Notes: a model not told the origin generated them from the letters alone. DNA of 64,000 nucleotides from Glycomyces sambucus (GCF_900102815.1 NZ_FNGF01000005.1:310001-374000), one strand, 5' to 3'. Positions 19,630-28,165 are shown, counted from the first letter of the stretch. Made by a program: numbers and translations.

Positions 19630-20658
19630 CTAGAGCACGGTCCAGGTGTCGCCGCCGTGGAGGAGGCGGTCGAGGGCCTCCTTGCGGTCGACGCCGGCCG
19701 CGGCCTCGTCGACCTGGGTGCGCACGTCCTTGTCGTACGTGGGCCGCTCGACCGAGCGGAACACGCCGATCGGGGTGTGGTCGAGCGCCACGCCCGAGAG
19801 GCGCGACAGCGCGAACGCGTACGCCGGGTCGTCCACGTCGGCCTTGTGCACCACGATCTCGGACTCGTCGACCGAGTCGGCGTCCACGACCTGGAGCCCG
19901 TAGCCCGACTGCACGACCGCCTTGTCGCCGAAGCGGATCGGCTCGCCGTGCCGGAGCCGGATCAGCGACTCGTCGCGGGTCTCGGGGTTCTTCAGGACCT
20001 CGAACGCGCCGTCGTTGAAGATCGGGCAGTTCTGGTAGATCTCGACGAACGCCGAGCCCTCGTGCTCGGCCGCCGCCCGCAGCACCTCGTGCAGGTGCGC
20101 GCGGTCGGAGTCGAGCGTGCGGGCCACGAACGTGGCCTCCGAGCCCAGCGCCAGCGACAGCGGGTTGAACGGCGCGTCGACCGAGCCCATCGGGCTCGAC
20201 TTCGTCAGCGTCCCCGGCCCCGAGGTGGGGGAGTACTGGCCCTTGGTGAGCCCGTAGATCCGGTTGTTGAACAGCAGGATCTTCAGGTTCACGTTGCGGC
20301 GCAGCGCGTGGATGAGGTGGTTGCCGCCGATCGACAGCGCGTCGCCGTCGCCGGTCACGACCCACACCGACAGGTCCGGGCGCGAGACCGCCAGGCCCGT
20401 CGCGATCGCGGGCGCGCGGCCGTGGATCGAGTGGATGCCGTACGTGTTCAGGTAGTACGGGAACCGCGAGGAGCAGCCGATGCCGGACACGAACGCGATG
20501 TTCTCGCGCTGGAGGCCCAGCTCGGGCAGGAACGACTGGACCGCGGCCAGGATGGCGTAGTCGCCGCAGCCGGGGCACCAGCGCACCTCCTGGCTCGACT
20601 TGAAGTCCTTGGCCTTCAGCTTGGGCGCGTCGAGCTTCACGGGCAAGGTGTCAGCCAT
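19630..20658 (-). CDS. korB: 2-oxoacid:ferredoxin oxidoreductase, beta subunit
   Basis: A 342-residue thiamine-diphosphate subunit that oxidatively decarboxylates a 2-oxoacid (probably 2-oxoglutarate) to the acyl-CoA and reduces ferredoxin. The diphosphate-binding motif GDGD...NN is at residues 103-132. Cys28, Cys31 and Cys62 (WCPGCGDY and GIGCSSR) are positioned for the [4Fe-4S] cluster typical of this family. It overlaps the korA end by eight bases and forms a two-gene operon with it. In related actinomycetes this pair lies close to a second nuo cluster, as it does here. Confidence 0.93.
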   Translation of the reverse strand: MADTLPVKLDAPKLKAKDFKSSQEVRWCPGCGDYAILAAVQSFLPELGLQRENIAFVSGIGCSSRFPYYLNTYGIHSIHGRAPAIATGLAVSRPDLSVWVVTGDGDALSIGGNHLIHALRRNVNLKILLFNNRIYGLTKGQYSPTSGPGTLTKSSPMGSVDAPFNPLSLALGSEATFVARTLDSDRAHLHEVLRAAAEHEGSAFVEIYQNCPIFNDGAFEVLKNPETRDESLIRLRHGEPIRFGDKAVVQSGYGLQVVDADSVDESEIVVHKADVDDPAYAFALSRLSGVALDHTPIGVFRSVERPTYDKDVRTQVDEAAAGVDRKEALDRLLHGGDTWTVL

Positions 20659-22507
20659 TCTTGATGACCTCCTCGAGGGCGTCTTCGAGTTCGTTGGAGG
20701 TGAACGGGAGGCCGCGCACCTTGTTGTAGCCGACCACGTCGGTGCCGGGGAAGTGGCCGCGCAGCAGCAGCGCGAGCTGGCCCAGGTTCATCTCGGGCAC
20801 CACGACCTTGTCGTACTGCTCCAGCACGCGGGCAGTGTTGCGCGGCATCGGGTTCAGGTAGCGCAGGTGCGCTCGGGCGATCGAGACGCCCTTCTCGCGC
20901 AGGGCCCGCACGGCCGCCCCGATCGGCCCCCACGTGGAGCCCCAGCCGAGGACGAGCACGTTCGCGTCGCCCTGGGGGTCGTCGACCTCCAGGTCCGGGA
21001 CCTCGACGCCGGCGATCTTGGCGGCGCGGGTGCGGACCATGTGGTCGTGGTTGATCGGGTCGTACGAGATGTCGCCGGTGCCGTCGGCCTTCTCGATGCC
21101 GCCGATGCGGTGCTGGAGGCCGGGCGTGCCCGGGACCGCCCACGGCCGCGCGAGCGTCTCGGGGTCGCGCTGGAACGGCAGGAAGATCTCCTCGCCCTTG
21201 GCGTCCACGGCGTTCATCTCGGTCGCGAACTCGACCGACAGGTCGGGGAGGTCGGCCATGTCCGGGAGCTTCCACGGCTCGGCGCCGTTGGCGATGTAGC
21301 CGTCCGAGAGGACCATGACCGGCGTCCGGTAGGTCAGCGCGATCCGCGCCGCCTCCAGCATGATGTCGAAGCAGTCCGAGGGCGACTGCGGCGCGAGGAC
21401 CGCGATCGGGGCCTCGCCGTGGCGGCCGAACATGGCCATCACGAGGTCGGCCTGCTCGGTCTTGGTCGGCATGCCCGTCGAGGGCCCGGCGCGCTGGACG
21501 TCGACGACGACCAGCGGCAGCTCCAGGGACACCGCGAGCGAGATCGTCTCGGACTTGAGCGCGATGCCGGGGCCCGAGGAGGTGGTGACGGCGAGCGCCC
21601 CGCCCCACGCGGCGCCCAGGGCCGCGCCGGCCGCGGCGATCTCGTCCTCGGCCTGCACGGTGGTCACGCCGAAGCGCTTGTGCTTGGACAGCTCGTGGAG
21701 GATGTCGCTGGCCGGGGTGATCGGGTACGCGCCCAGGAACACCGGGAGGCCCGAGGCGACGCCGGAGGCGGTGATGCCCCACGCGAGCGCGGTGTTCCCG
21801 GTGATGTTCCGGTAGGTGCCCTTGGCGAGCTTCGCCGGCGGGATCTCGAACCGGACGGCGAACGCCTCGGCGGTCTCGCCGTAGTTCCACCCGGCTTTGA
21901 GCGCGGCGATGTTCGCCTCGGCGATGACGGGCTTGGACTTGAACTTGCCGCGCAGGAAGTCCTCGGTGGCCTCGGTGGGCCGGGAGTACATCCACGAGAC
22001 GAGCCCGAGCGCGAACATGTTCTTCGAGCGCTCGGCGTCCTTCTTGGAGACCTCGTAGTCGGCGAGCGCGCCGATCGTGAGGCTCGCGAGGGCCACCGGG
22101 TGCACCTGGTAGTCGTCGAGGGAGCCGTCCTCGATCGGGTTGTCGTCGTAGCCGACCTTGGTGAGGTTGCGCTTGGTGAACTCGTCGGTGTTGACGACGA
22201 TCGTCCCGCCGGACTTGAGGTCGCGCAGGTTGGCCTTGAGCGCGGCCGGGTTCATCGCGATGAGCACCTCGGGCTGGTCGCCCGGGGTGAGGATGTCGGT
22301 GTCCGCGAAGTGGATCTGGAAGCTGGACACGCCCGGCAGGGTCCCAGCGGGGGCCCGGATCTCGGCGGGGTAGTTCGGGAGGGTCGACAGGTCGTTGCCG
22401 AGCTTTGCGGTCTCCGCGGTGAAGCGGTCTCCCGTGAGCTGCATCCCGTCGCCGGAGTCCCCTGCGAAGCGGATGACGACCCGGTCCAGCTGCCGGACGG
22501 TATTCAC
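20651..22507 (-). CDS. korA: 2-oxoacid:ferredoxin oxidoreductase, alpha subunit
   Basis: A 618-residue protein in which the gamma domain (about residues 1-190, beginning VVIRFAGDSGDGMQLTGDRF) is fused to the alpha domain (about 200-560), the usual actinobacterial arrangement. The complex feeds electrons from 2-oxoglutarate into ferredoxin and lets the TCA cycle run without NADH formation at that step. The GTG at 22507 has a ribosome site AGAGGAG seven bases upstream. A promoter about 100 bp upstream is described at 22611-22641. Confidence 0.93.
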   Translation of the reverse strand: MNTVRQLDRVVIRFAGDSGDGMQLTGDRFTAETAKLGNDLSTLPNYPAEIRAPAGTLPGVSSFQIHFADTDILTPGDQPEVLIAMNPAALKANLRDLKSGGTIVVNTDEFTKRNLTKVGYDDNPIEDGSLDDYQVHPVALASLTIGALADYEVSKKDAERSKNMFALGLVSWMYSRPTEATEDFLRGKFKSKPVIAEANIAALKAGWNYGETAEAFAVRFEIPPAKLAKGTYRNITGNTALAWGITASGVASGLPVFLGAYPITPASDILHELSKHKRFGVTTVQAEDEIAAAGAALGAAWGGALAVTTSSGPGIALKSETISLAVSLELPLVVVDVQRAGPSTGMPTKTEQADLVMAMFGRHGEAPIAVLAPQSPSDCFDIMLEAARIALTYRTPVMVLSDGYIANGAEPWKLPDMADLPDLSVEFATEMNAVDAKGEEIFLPFQRDPETLARPWAVPGTPGLQHRIGGIEKADGTGDISYDPINHDHMVRTRAAKIAGVEVPDLEVDDPQGDANVLVLGWGSTWGPIGAAVRALREKGVSIARAHLRYLNPMPRNTARVLEQYDKVVVPEMNLGQLALLLRGHFPGTDVVGYNKVRGLPFTSNELEDALEEVIKNG

Positions 22508-22861
22508 CTAGTTCTCCTCTTGCGGGTTCGGGCGCGAAGGGCCTGCGGCGTCCTCGGTCGATGGCCGGCGGGCCGCGCCTCGGGGCGCGTCCTGCCGTGT
22601 CTTACTTGCGATGCTACGCGGGCGCGGCGCGGCGGTGCCAACCCCGCGCGGCGGGCGCGATGTAGGCGACACCACCAGGTGCGCAAGCTCTCACTGTATG
22701 GGACCGTTCGCTCGTTTCAGTGACCCAGACCTCTGGTTTCGGCTGTCCGAGGCCGCGTCCGGTGCCCGCGGAACGTCCCGGATGCTGGAAGCCGCGACAC
22801 GCCGGGACCCGGCGGCGACCGCCTCGGGACCCGCCTCGAAGACCCTGCCTCAAGACCCGCG
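22508..22861. other. 354-bp gap between korA and the sigma-factor operon
   Basis: It contains the korAB promoter and leader. Near 22801 a short palindrome (GCCGGG-A-CCCGGC) lies about 60 bp after the stop of the upstream gene and may be a weak terminator. I see no RNA gene or credible ORF. Confidence 0.5.
22611..22641 (-). promoter_or_regulatory. Probable korAB promoter
   Basis: On the minus strand TTGGCA (22641-22636) and TAGCAT (22616-22611) are separated by 19 bp, giving an expected start near 22604 and a leader of about 97 bases. Confidence 0.45.
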
Positions 22862-23758
22862 TCAGGACCCCGTGGAGCCCGTCGTCGCGCCGTCGGTCGT
22901 CGGAGTCTCGGCGGGCGAGGACGAGCTCTCGCCGGCGTCGGTCGGCTCGGCGGAGGCGCCCTCGTCGACGAGCGCGAACACCGCCGTCTCGGGGTTCCAC
23001 GCGTACGCGGCGGTCCAGGACTCCCCGGTCGCCTCGTCGGTGCCCTCGACGGTGACCGCGCCGTCCTCGACGGCGGCCACGGCCGTGGGCGCGTGGGCGC
23101 CGTCGGGCTGCCACACCCACCCGAAGGACGCCAGGACGGGCTCGCCGTCCTCGTCCTCCCCGGCGGCGAACGCGGCGACGCCGGTCTGCTCGCCGCAGGT
23201 GAGCGCGAGGACCGTGTCGTTCTCCCCGTCGCCGTCCGCGTCGCCTTCGGCGGCGAACGCGATGACCCAGCCGGTGTCGCCGGTGATCTCCCAGGACTCG
23301 AAGTCGGCGTCCTGGAGGCCCGGCGCGCAGTCCTTCGCCCAGTCGCCCTCGAAGGGGCCCTCGATGAGGATCGCCTCGATGTCGTCGGCGGGCGGGGCGG
23401 GGGTGAACGTGGTGGCGGTGTCGTCGTCGTCCTCGTCGCGGGACGGGCTGCCGGGCAGGCCGGTCGGGCCGTCGTCGGACTCGGCGGCGGAGACGGGGCC
23501 GTTCTGGGACCCGGCCGTGTCGGGCTCGTCCTTGAGCGGGCCGAGGGTCTGCGCGACGGCGAAGCCGCCCGCGGTGACGGCGGTGCACGCGCCGACGACG
23601 GCGGCGAGCGACACGAGGCGGCGCCGGCGCAGTGCGGCCGGGCCGCGCATGATGAGGTCGTTGACCGGCGAGGGCGGGAACTGCGCGGCCGACTCCGCCT
23701 TCAGGCTCGCGAAGGCCGCCTTGACCGTCTCGTGCTCGCGATCGAGATCGGAACTCAT
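22862..23758 (-). CDS. Single-pass membrane protein, probable partner of the ECF sigma factor
   Basis: A 298-residue protein: a cytoplasmic N-terminus of about 45 residues, one membrane helix (about 47-69), and an outside part rich in Asp, Glu, Ser and Thr. The outside part includes DADGDGEND (about 173-181), which looks like a calcium-binding EF-hand or thrombospondin-3 loop, and two cysteines (about 144 and 188). The ATG overlaps the sigma-factor stop, so the two are translationally coupled. Genes in this position commonly encode anti-sigma factors, but no zinc anti-sigma motif (HxxxCxxC) is visible and the family is unknown to me. The start is set by the overlap; the frame is open much further upstream. 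Confidence 0.75.
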   Translation of the reverse strand: MSSDLDREHETVKAAFASLKAESAAQFPPSPVNDLIMRGPAALRRRRLVSLAAVVGACTAVTAGGFAVAQTLGPLKDEPDTAGSQNGPVSAAESDDGPTGLPGSPSRDEDDDDTATTFTPAPPADDIEAILIEGPFEGDWAKDCAPGLQDADFESWEITGDTGWVIAFAAEGDADGDGENDTVLALTCGEQTGVAAFAAGEDEDGEPVLASFGWVWQPDGAHAPTAVAAVEDGAVTVEGTDEATGESWTAAYAWNPETAVFALVDEGASAEPTDAGESSSSPAETPTTDGATTGSTGS

Positions 23759-24387
23759 GAACGGTCCTCCTTCACGGAAGCCCGGCGGGCGGCGGCGCGG
23801 GTCGCGCGGGCGGCGCCCGGGCGGCGGATGCGGATCGGCATGGTGTCGGGGTCGGCGGCCTTGGCCGCCTCGGCCTTCAGCGCGCTGGTCCTGATGACGG
23901 CGGTGTCGCCGGAGTCGTCGGTGAGCAGCGCGGCGAGCTCCTTGCGGCCGCGGTGCAGCCAGGACTTCACGGTGCCCTCGCGGGCGCCGGTCTCCTTCGC
24001 GATGGCGCTGATCGTCATGTCGGCCATGTAGTGCATGACCAGGGCCTGGCGGCGCTTGGCGGGGACCCGCTTGAGCGCGGCGACGAGCGCGACGTGGTCG
24101 GGGCTCGCGGCGGGGGCGGCCTCGGGGGCCTGCGACTTCTGGAGGAACTTGCGGGCCACCTGGTTGCGGCGGTGGCGGCTCGTGGCGAGGTTCCAGGCGA
24201 CGCGGCGGACCCACGCGACCGGCTCCTCGTACCCGCCGACCTTGTCCCAGCGCTGCCACGCCCGCAGGAACGCCTCCTGGACGAGGTCCTGGGCTTCGGT
24301 GGCGTCGCCGAGATACGCGCACACCTGAGCGGCGAGCTCCGAGAAGTGGCTCTCGTAGAGGTCGGTGAACTCCGCCTCCGTTCGCAC
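23755..24387 (-). CDS. RNA polymerase sigma factor, ECF type (SigE family)
   Basis: A 210-residue sigma factor as annotated. Region 2 spans about residues 10-75 (ATEAQDLVQEAFLRAWQRWD) and region 4 about 100-155 (TISAIAKETGAREGTVKSWL). The C-terminus has a basic extension of about 45 residues. The GTG at 24387 is chosen because AGGAG lies six bases upstream and the family normally begins RTEAEFTDLY. In-frame ATGs at 24426 and 24633 would add 13 or 82 residues without family similarity. It is coupled to the membrane protein that follows. Confidence 0.88.
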   Translation of the reverse strand: MRTEAEFTDLYESHFSELAAQVCAYLGDATEAQDLVQEAFLRAWQRWDKVGGYEEPVAWVRRVAWNLATSRHRRNQVARKFLQKSQAPEAAPAASPDHVALVAALKRVPAKRRQALVMHYMADMTISAIAKETGAREGTVKSWLHRGRKELAALLTDDSGDTAVIRTSALKAEAAKAADPDTMPIRIRRPGAARATRAAARRASVKEDRS

Positions 24388-24856
24388 ATCCGCTCCTGCG
24401 CAGGTAGGGGAAATTAGGGCATTCATCGGGCCCTGATACTCGTGCCCGGCGGCAACCATTGTCGCTTTCGCGCGGCCGGAGACACGAGGGGGGGTCGCCA
24501 TGTCGACAATACTGTCAGCGACCCGATCGCGGGGTCCCCGAAGCGCGTCGTCCGCCCAGCCGTCGACGACCAGGGCGAATTCGGCCTCGACCGCGGCGGT
24601 GTCGCGGAGCGGCGGTGCGCTGGCAGCGGTCACGGGCGGTGACCCCCCTCCAAAGTGTCAGCTTCTCTTCGCGGGTGTACAGGTCCAACACGTGTGTGAG
24701 TGCCGCTCGGTTGCGGCCCGCGCGGCGGAGATCCGCGGCCTGCGGCCCGGGTGACCGGCCGTCCGCGCCCGCCGCCCCCGTCCGCCCCGCGGACGCGGAC
24801 CGGAAACCCGCGCGCACGGGTATCGCGGAACCCCGTTGCGGCATTAGGGTGTCGAT
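24388..24856. other. 469-bp divergent region between the sigma gene and nuoA2
   Basis: It holds the upstream regions of two divergent units. Towards the sigma gene, TATTGT (24511-24506, minus strand) is a possible -10 box next to the palindrome TGTCGACA (24501-24508). Towards nuoA2, TAGGGT at 24845-24850 is a -10 box. The frame upstream of the sigma start stays open for 82 codons but looks non-coding. Confidence 0.5.
24845..24850 (+). promoter_or_regulatory. -10 box of nuoA2, leaderless layout
   Basis: TAGGGT ends six bases before the ATG at 24857, so the mRNA should begin at the start codon. No ribosome site is present. Confidence 0.55.
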
Positions 24857-25225
24857 ATGGACACCTCCGGTCTGGGCGATTACGCGACGTTCGGGGTGCT
24901 GCTGCTCGCCGGCTTCGCGTTCGTGGCGGCGGCGATGGCCGCCAACGCGGTGCTGCGCCCGAGCGCGCCGTCCGCGGCCAAGGGCGCGACGTACGAGTGC
25001 GGCGTGGACCCGGTCGGGAAGGACTGGGCGCAGGTCCAGATCCGCTACTACGTCTACGCGTTCCTGTTCGTGCTCTTCGCGGTCGAAGCCGTGTTCCTGT
25101 TCCCGTGGGCCGCGGTCTTCCGCGCGTTCGGGACGGCCGCCGCGGTCGAGATGGGCCTGTTCGTCGGCGTCCTGGCCCTCGGCCTCGCCTACGCCTGGCG
25201 CAAGGGGGTCCTGCGGTGGCGGTGA
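24857..25225 (+). CDS. nuoA2: NADH-quinone oxidoreductase subunit A paralogue
   Basis: A 122-residue NuoA-type subunit with three membrane helices and the loop motif ATYECGVDP, matching YECGIEP of the main NuoA. It opens a reduced second nuo set (A, B, C, H) that lacks E, F and G, as second clusters in related actinomycetes do, but also lacks D, I and J-N. The stop TGA at 25223-25225 lies inside the start of nuoB2. Confidence 0.93.
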   Translation: MDTSGLGDYATFGVLLLAGFAFVAAAMAANAVLRPSAPSAAKGATYECGVDPVGKDWAQVQIRYYVYAFLFVLFAVEAVFLFPWAAVFRAFGTAAAVEMGLFVGVLALGLAYAWRKGVLRWR

Positions 25226-25746
25226 AGCTCCCGTTCCCGTCGCGGCCCGGCGGCGAGGGCGCCGGGATCGTCGGCGAGCCGATCCGGTTCGTCCTCAACT
25301 GGGGCCGGCGCTATTCGCTGTGGGTCTTCAACTTCGGGCTCGCGTGCTGCGCGATCGAGTTCATCGCCGCCTCGATGAGCCGCCACGACTTCATGCGTCT
25401 GGGGGTCATCCCGTTCGCGCACTCGCCGCGCCAGGCCGATCTCATGGTCGTCTCGGGCACGGTGACCGACAAGATGGCGCCCGCGATCAAGCGCCTCTAC
25501 GACCAGATGCCCGAGCCGAAGTACGTCGTCTCCTTCGGCGCGTGCTCGAACTCCGGCGGCCCCTACTGGGACTCCTACTGCGTCACCAAGGGCGTGGACC
25601 AGATCATCCCGGTCAACGTCTACGTGCCCGGCTGCCCGCCCCGGCCCGAGGCCCTGCTGCACGGCATCGGCGAACTCCAGAAGCAGATCGCCGCCGCGCC
25701 CCTGCGCAAGCCCAGCCTTCGCCCGCTGCTGCGGAGGCCCCAGTGA
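25216..25746 (+). CDS. nuoB2: NADH-quinone oxidoreductase subunit B paralogue
   Basis: A 176-residue NuoB-type protein that keeps all four N2-cluster ligands ([26 protein letters not shown]). It can therefore still hold a [4Fe-4S] centre. The GTG at 25216 has a G-rich ribosome site seven bases upstream; a GTG at 25222 overlapping the nuoA2 stop as GTGA is equally possible. The stop overlaps nuoC2 as GTGA. Confidence 0.92.
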   Translation: MAVKLPFPSRPGGEGAGIVGEPIRFVLNWGRRYSLWVFNFGLACCAIEFIAASMSRHDFMRLGVIPFAHSPRQADLMVVSGTVTDKMAPAIKRLYDQMPEPKYVVSFGACSNSGGPYWDSYCVTKGVDQIIPVNVYVPGCPPRPEALLHGIGELQKQIAAAPLRKPSLRPLLRRPQ

Positions 25747-26354
25747 GTGAGGAGCGGGAGGCCGACCCGCCATCCGATCCGCTGTCCGATCCGCCGTCCG
25801 AGTGGCACCGGTCCGTCCGCACCGCCCTCGGCGTCGCGGACACCGCCGCCGACGGCCCCCGCGCCGTCGCCGACGTGGCCCCCGACGACTGGTACGACGC
25901 GGTGCGCACCTGCCGCGACGTGCTCGGCTGCGACTTCTTCGACTGGCTCTCGGCCGTCGACGAGGGCCCCGAGGGCTTCCGGATCGTCGCCCACCTCTGG
26001 TCCGTCCCGGACCGCCGCGGCGTCCTCCTCCGCACCCTCCTCACCGACGCGGCCGTCGCTTCCGTGACCGGCCTCTACCCGGGCGCGGACTGGCACGAGC
26101 GCGAGACCCACGAGATGTTCGGCATCGCATTCCCCGGCCACCCCGGGCTCCGGCCGCTCCTGCTCGCCCCCGAGTTCGAGGGCCACCCGCTCCGCAAGGA
26201 CTTCGTCCTCGCCTCCCGCGTCGTCAAGCCCTGGCCCGGCGCGAAGGAGCCCGGCGAGGGCCGGCACGCCGACGGCAAGGCCCCCGCCCGCAAGCGCGCC
26301 CCCAAGCGCCCGCCCGGCGTGCCCGAGGACTGGATGGACCCCGATGCTGCTTGA
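25743..26354 (+). CDS. nuoC2: NADH-quinone oxidoreductase subunit C paralogue
   Basis: A 203-residue NuoC-type protein with the signature [19 protein letters not shown] and [12 protein letters not shown]. Its N-terminus contains a 12-bp tandem repeat (25764-25799) encoding DPPS, DPLS and DPPS. The C-terminus is a basic tail rich in Lys, Arg and Pro. In a full cluster nuoD2 would follow; here nuoH2 does, and it starts 11 bp before the nuoC2 stop, so no room is left for a lost gene remnant. Confidence 0.92.
   Translation: MSEEREADPPSDPLSDPPSEWHRSVRTALGVADTAADGPRAVADVAPDDWYDAVRTCRDVLGCDFFDWLSAVDEGPEGFRIVAHLWSVPDRRGVLLRTLLTDAAVASVTGLYPGADWHERETHEMFGIAFPGHPGLRPLLLAPEFEGHPLRKDFVLASRVVKPWPGAKEPGEGRHADGKAPARKRAPKRPPGVPEDWMDPDAA
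25764..25799 (+). repeat. 12-bp tandem repeat, three units, inside nuoC2
   Basis: GACCCGCCATCC, GATCCGCTGTCC and GATCCGCCGTCC in tandem encode DPPS, DPLS and DPPS near the protein N-terminus. It keeps the reading frame whatever the copy number. Confidence 0.8.
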
Positions 26355-27297
26355 GATCGCCGTCAAGGTCGCGGCCGTCCTCGCCGCGTTCCTGGTCCTG
26401 CCCCTGGTCGTGGGCCAGACCGAGCACAAGCTCATGGCGCACATGCAGGGCCGCCTCGGCCCCATGCACGCCGGGGGCTTCCACGGCTGGGCCCAGCTCA
26501 TCGCCGACGGCGTCAAGTTCGCGCAGAAGGAGGACCTGGTCCCCGACGCGGCCGACAAGCCCGTCTTCAAGCTCGCGCCCGCCGTCGCGCTCCTGCCCTA
26601 CCTCCTGGTGGTCCTCTTCATCCCGCTCGGGCCCGGCGACCTCGTCGGCTCCGCGCTCGACATGGGCCTGTTCGTGGTGGTCGCGCTCGTCGGCGTCGGG
26701 GTCCTCGCGGTCCTCATGGCCGGCTGGTCCTCCGCGAACAAGTACACGCTCGTGGGCGCCCTGCGCGGCGCCGCCCAGCTCATGGCCTACGAGCTGCCAC
26801 TGGTCCTCGCCGCCGCCTCGGTCGCCGTCGCCGCCGGGACCCTGAGCCTCCCCGCGATCGTCGAGGCGTGGAACCTCTGGTGGCTGCTGTGGCAGGCGCC
26901 CGCGGCGCTGGTGTTCTTCACCGCCGGGCTCGCCGAGATCCGCCGCCCCCCGTTCGACGCGCCCGTCGCCGACTCCGAACTCGTCTTCGGCTACCTCACC
27001 GAGTACGCCGGGCTCCGGTTCGCGCTGCTGCTCCTCGCCGAGTACGTCGGCATCGTCGTGGTCTCGGCGCTCACCGTCGTCCTCTTCCTCGGCGGCTGGA
27101 AGGGCCCCGGGCCCGAGGCGCTCGGCTGGCTGTGGACGCTCTTGAAGACCGGCGCGCTCGCCGCGGTCGTCATCTGGCTCCGCGTCGCCTGGCCCCGCCT
27201 GCGCGTCGACCAGATCCAGGCCCTGTGCTGGAAGGGCCTCGTCCCGATCGCGCTCGCGCAGCTGGTCCTCACCACCGCGGTCGCCCTGGCCCTCTGA
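26344..27297 (+). CDS. nuoH2: NADH-quinone oxidoreductase subunit H paralogue
   Basis: A 317-residue membrane protein of the NuoH family with about eight helices. It keeps the quinone-site loop in altered form: EIRRPPFDAPVADSELVFGY against [20 protein letters not shown] in the main NuoH. The soluble C-terminal tail of the main NuoH is absent. With A2, B2 and C2 it could form a small membrane module linked to reduced ferredoxin from the nearby KorAB, or exchange with subunits of the main complex; both are inferences. Confidence 0.92.
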   Translation: MLLEIAVKVAAVLAAFLVLPLVVGQTEHKLMAHMQGRLGPMHAGGFHGWAQLIADGVKFAQKEDLVPDAADKPVFKLAPAVALLPYLLVVLFIPLGPGDLVGSALDMGLFVVVALVGVGVLAVLMAGWSSANKYTLVGALRGAAQLMAYELPLVLAAASVAVAAGTLSLPAIVEAWNLWWLLWQAPAALVFFTAGLAEIRRPPFDAPVADSELVFGYLTEYAGLRFALLLLAEYVGIVVVSALTVVLFLGGWKGPGPEALGWLWTLLKTGALAAVVIWLRVAWPRLRVDQIQALCWKGLVPIALAQLVLTTAVALAL

Positions 27298-27312
27298 GTC
27301 TCGGCACGCCGA

Positions 27313-27340
27313 ACGCCGGCGCCCCGAAGGGCACCGGCGT
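27313..27340. terminator. Terminator between nuoH2 and the PIN toxin gene
   Basis: ACGCCGG pairs with CCGGCGT and, after one mismatch, GCCC pairs with GGGC around a CGAA loop. It lies between convergent genes and probably works in both directions. Confidence 0.7.
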
Positions 27341-27365
27341 ACAGGCGAGTCGGCCGCCCTCCGGC

Positions 27366-27803
27366 CTACAGGTCGTCGGGCAGCAGCCGGAACGCCTTGA
27401 ACTGCGCCAGCGGCGTGATGGCCCGGAAGTCGCGGCGGTCGAGCGTCAGGATGGCGTCGGTCTCGTACTCGGCCGCGATGACGACGTTCACCGCATCGGT
27501 CAAGTCGAGGTCCAGGTCGCGGTACTGCCTCCGGATGTCCTGGGCGAGGCCGAGCATTCGCGAGGTGATGAGCGGCATCTCGGCGCGGCGGTCGTCCAGC
27601 CGGGCCCTGAGGTCGTCGATCGCGTGCATCGCCTCGGGCCGACCGAACTCGCGGGTGGCCAGGTGGTCGAACTCCGAGAGCAGCAGCGGCGAGACCACCA
27701 GGTGGCCCGCCTGCCGAAGCGCTTCCCTGGAACCGGGGCCCGCCGGATCGTCGGCGCTCCGCGCCGCGATGAGCCCCGAGGTGTCGGCGACGACGACGAT
27801 CAA
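27366..27803 (-). CDS. PIN-domain ribonuclease toxin (VapC-like)
   Basis: A 145-residue PIN-domain protein. The acidic active-site residues expected of the fold are visible: Asp7 (VADTSG), Glu44 (LLSEFD), Asp103 (LTDAVNV) and an acidic cluster near 122-125 (LDRRD). Such toxins cleave tRNA or rRNA when freed from their antitoxin. The start is a TTG at 27803 that overlaps the antitoxin stop as TTGA, with GAGGGA seven bases upstream. The short-start alternatives would remove Asp7. Confidence 0.88.
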   Translation of the reverse strand: MIVVVADTSGLIAARSADDPAGPGSREALRQAGHLVVSPLLLSEFDHLATREFGRPEAMHAIDDLRARLDDRRAEMPLITSRMLGLAQDIRRQYRDLDLDLTDAVNVVIAAEYETDAILTLDRRDFRAITPLAQFKAFRLLPDDL

Positions 27804-28066
27804 CGCTCGTCCCTCATCTGCCGGTACTTCTCGTACTGCTCGTCCCAGACCGCCTTCTTGGCTTCACGGGGGGTCTCGTCGCGCGGGGTCAACCGCTTCG
27901 AGGTCCTGGTGAAGAACGGCTCCTCCCAGATCCGGCTGGACATCGCCGCGCGGTGGATCGCGTTGCGGATGATCTCCGCCTCGGAGACGCCGTACCGCTT
28001 CGCGGCTTCCTTGATGATGGCGAGGTCTTCCTCGTCCGCGTAGACCATGGTGCGCTTCTTAGCCAT
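27800..28066 (-). CDS. Ribbon-helix-helix antitoxin
   Basis: An 88-residue protein. The N-terminal half fits a CopG/Arc ribbon-helix-helix DNA-binding domain (KRTMVYADEEDLAIIKEAA, then YGVSEAEIIRNAIHRA). The C-terminal half is charged and aromatic, as expected for the part that wraps the toxin. ATG 28066 is preferred because a TATCAT -10 box (28078-28073) places the transcript start there; an ATG two codons upstream is possible. It overlaps the PIN toxin gene and probably represses its own promoter. Confidence 0.85.
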   Translation of the reverse strand: MAKKRTMVYADEEDLAIIKEAAKRYGVSEAEIIRNAIHRAAMSSRIWEEPFFTRTSKRLTPRDETPREAKKAVWDEQYEKYRQMRDER

Positions 28067-28072
28067 GTGCAT

Positions 28073-28110
28073 ATGATACCACCGGCATACGTGAGAAAAC
28101 CTCACTCACG
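28073..28110 (-). promoter_or_regulatory. Toxin-antitoxin promoter with upstream palindrome
   Basis: TATCAT at 28078-28073 is a -10 box six bases before the antitoxin ATG. Upstream, CGTGAG (28090-28095) and CTCACG (28105-28110) form an inverted repeat with a 9-bp spacer, in the place where an RHH antitoxin would bind. Confidence 0.5.
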
Positions 28111-28121
28111 GGGTACGGGAA

Positions 28122-28150
28122 AGCCGGCCCCCGCGAGGCGGGGACCGGCT
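28122..28150 (-). terminator. Terminator of the FmdB-like gene
   Basis: On the minus strand AGCCGG and CCCCGC pair with GCGGGG and CCGGCT around a 3-base loop with one mismatch, followed by TTTCCC. It lies 16 bp after the gene stop. Confidence 0.75.
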
Positions 28151-28165
28151 GAAGCATTCCGGTGT

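Noticed and set aside
24388..24633. 82-residue N-terminal extension of the ECF sigma factor
   Set aside because: The frame is open, but family similarity begins near the GTG at 24387, which has an AGGAG site six bases upstream.
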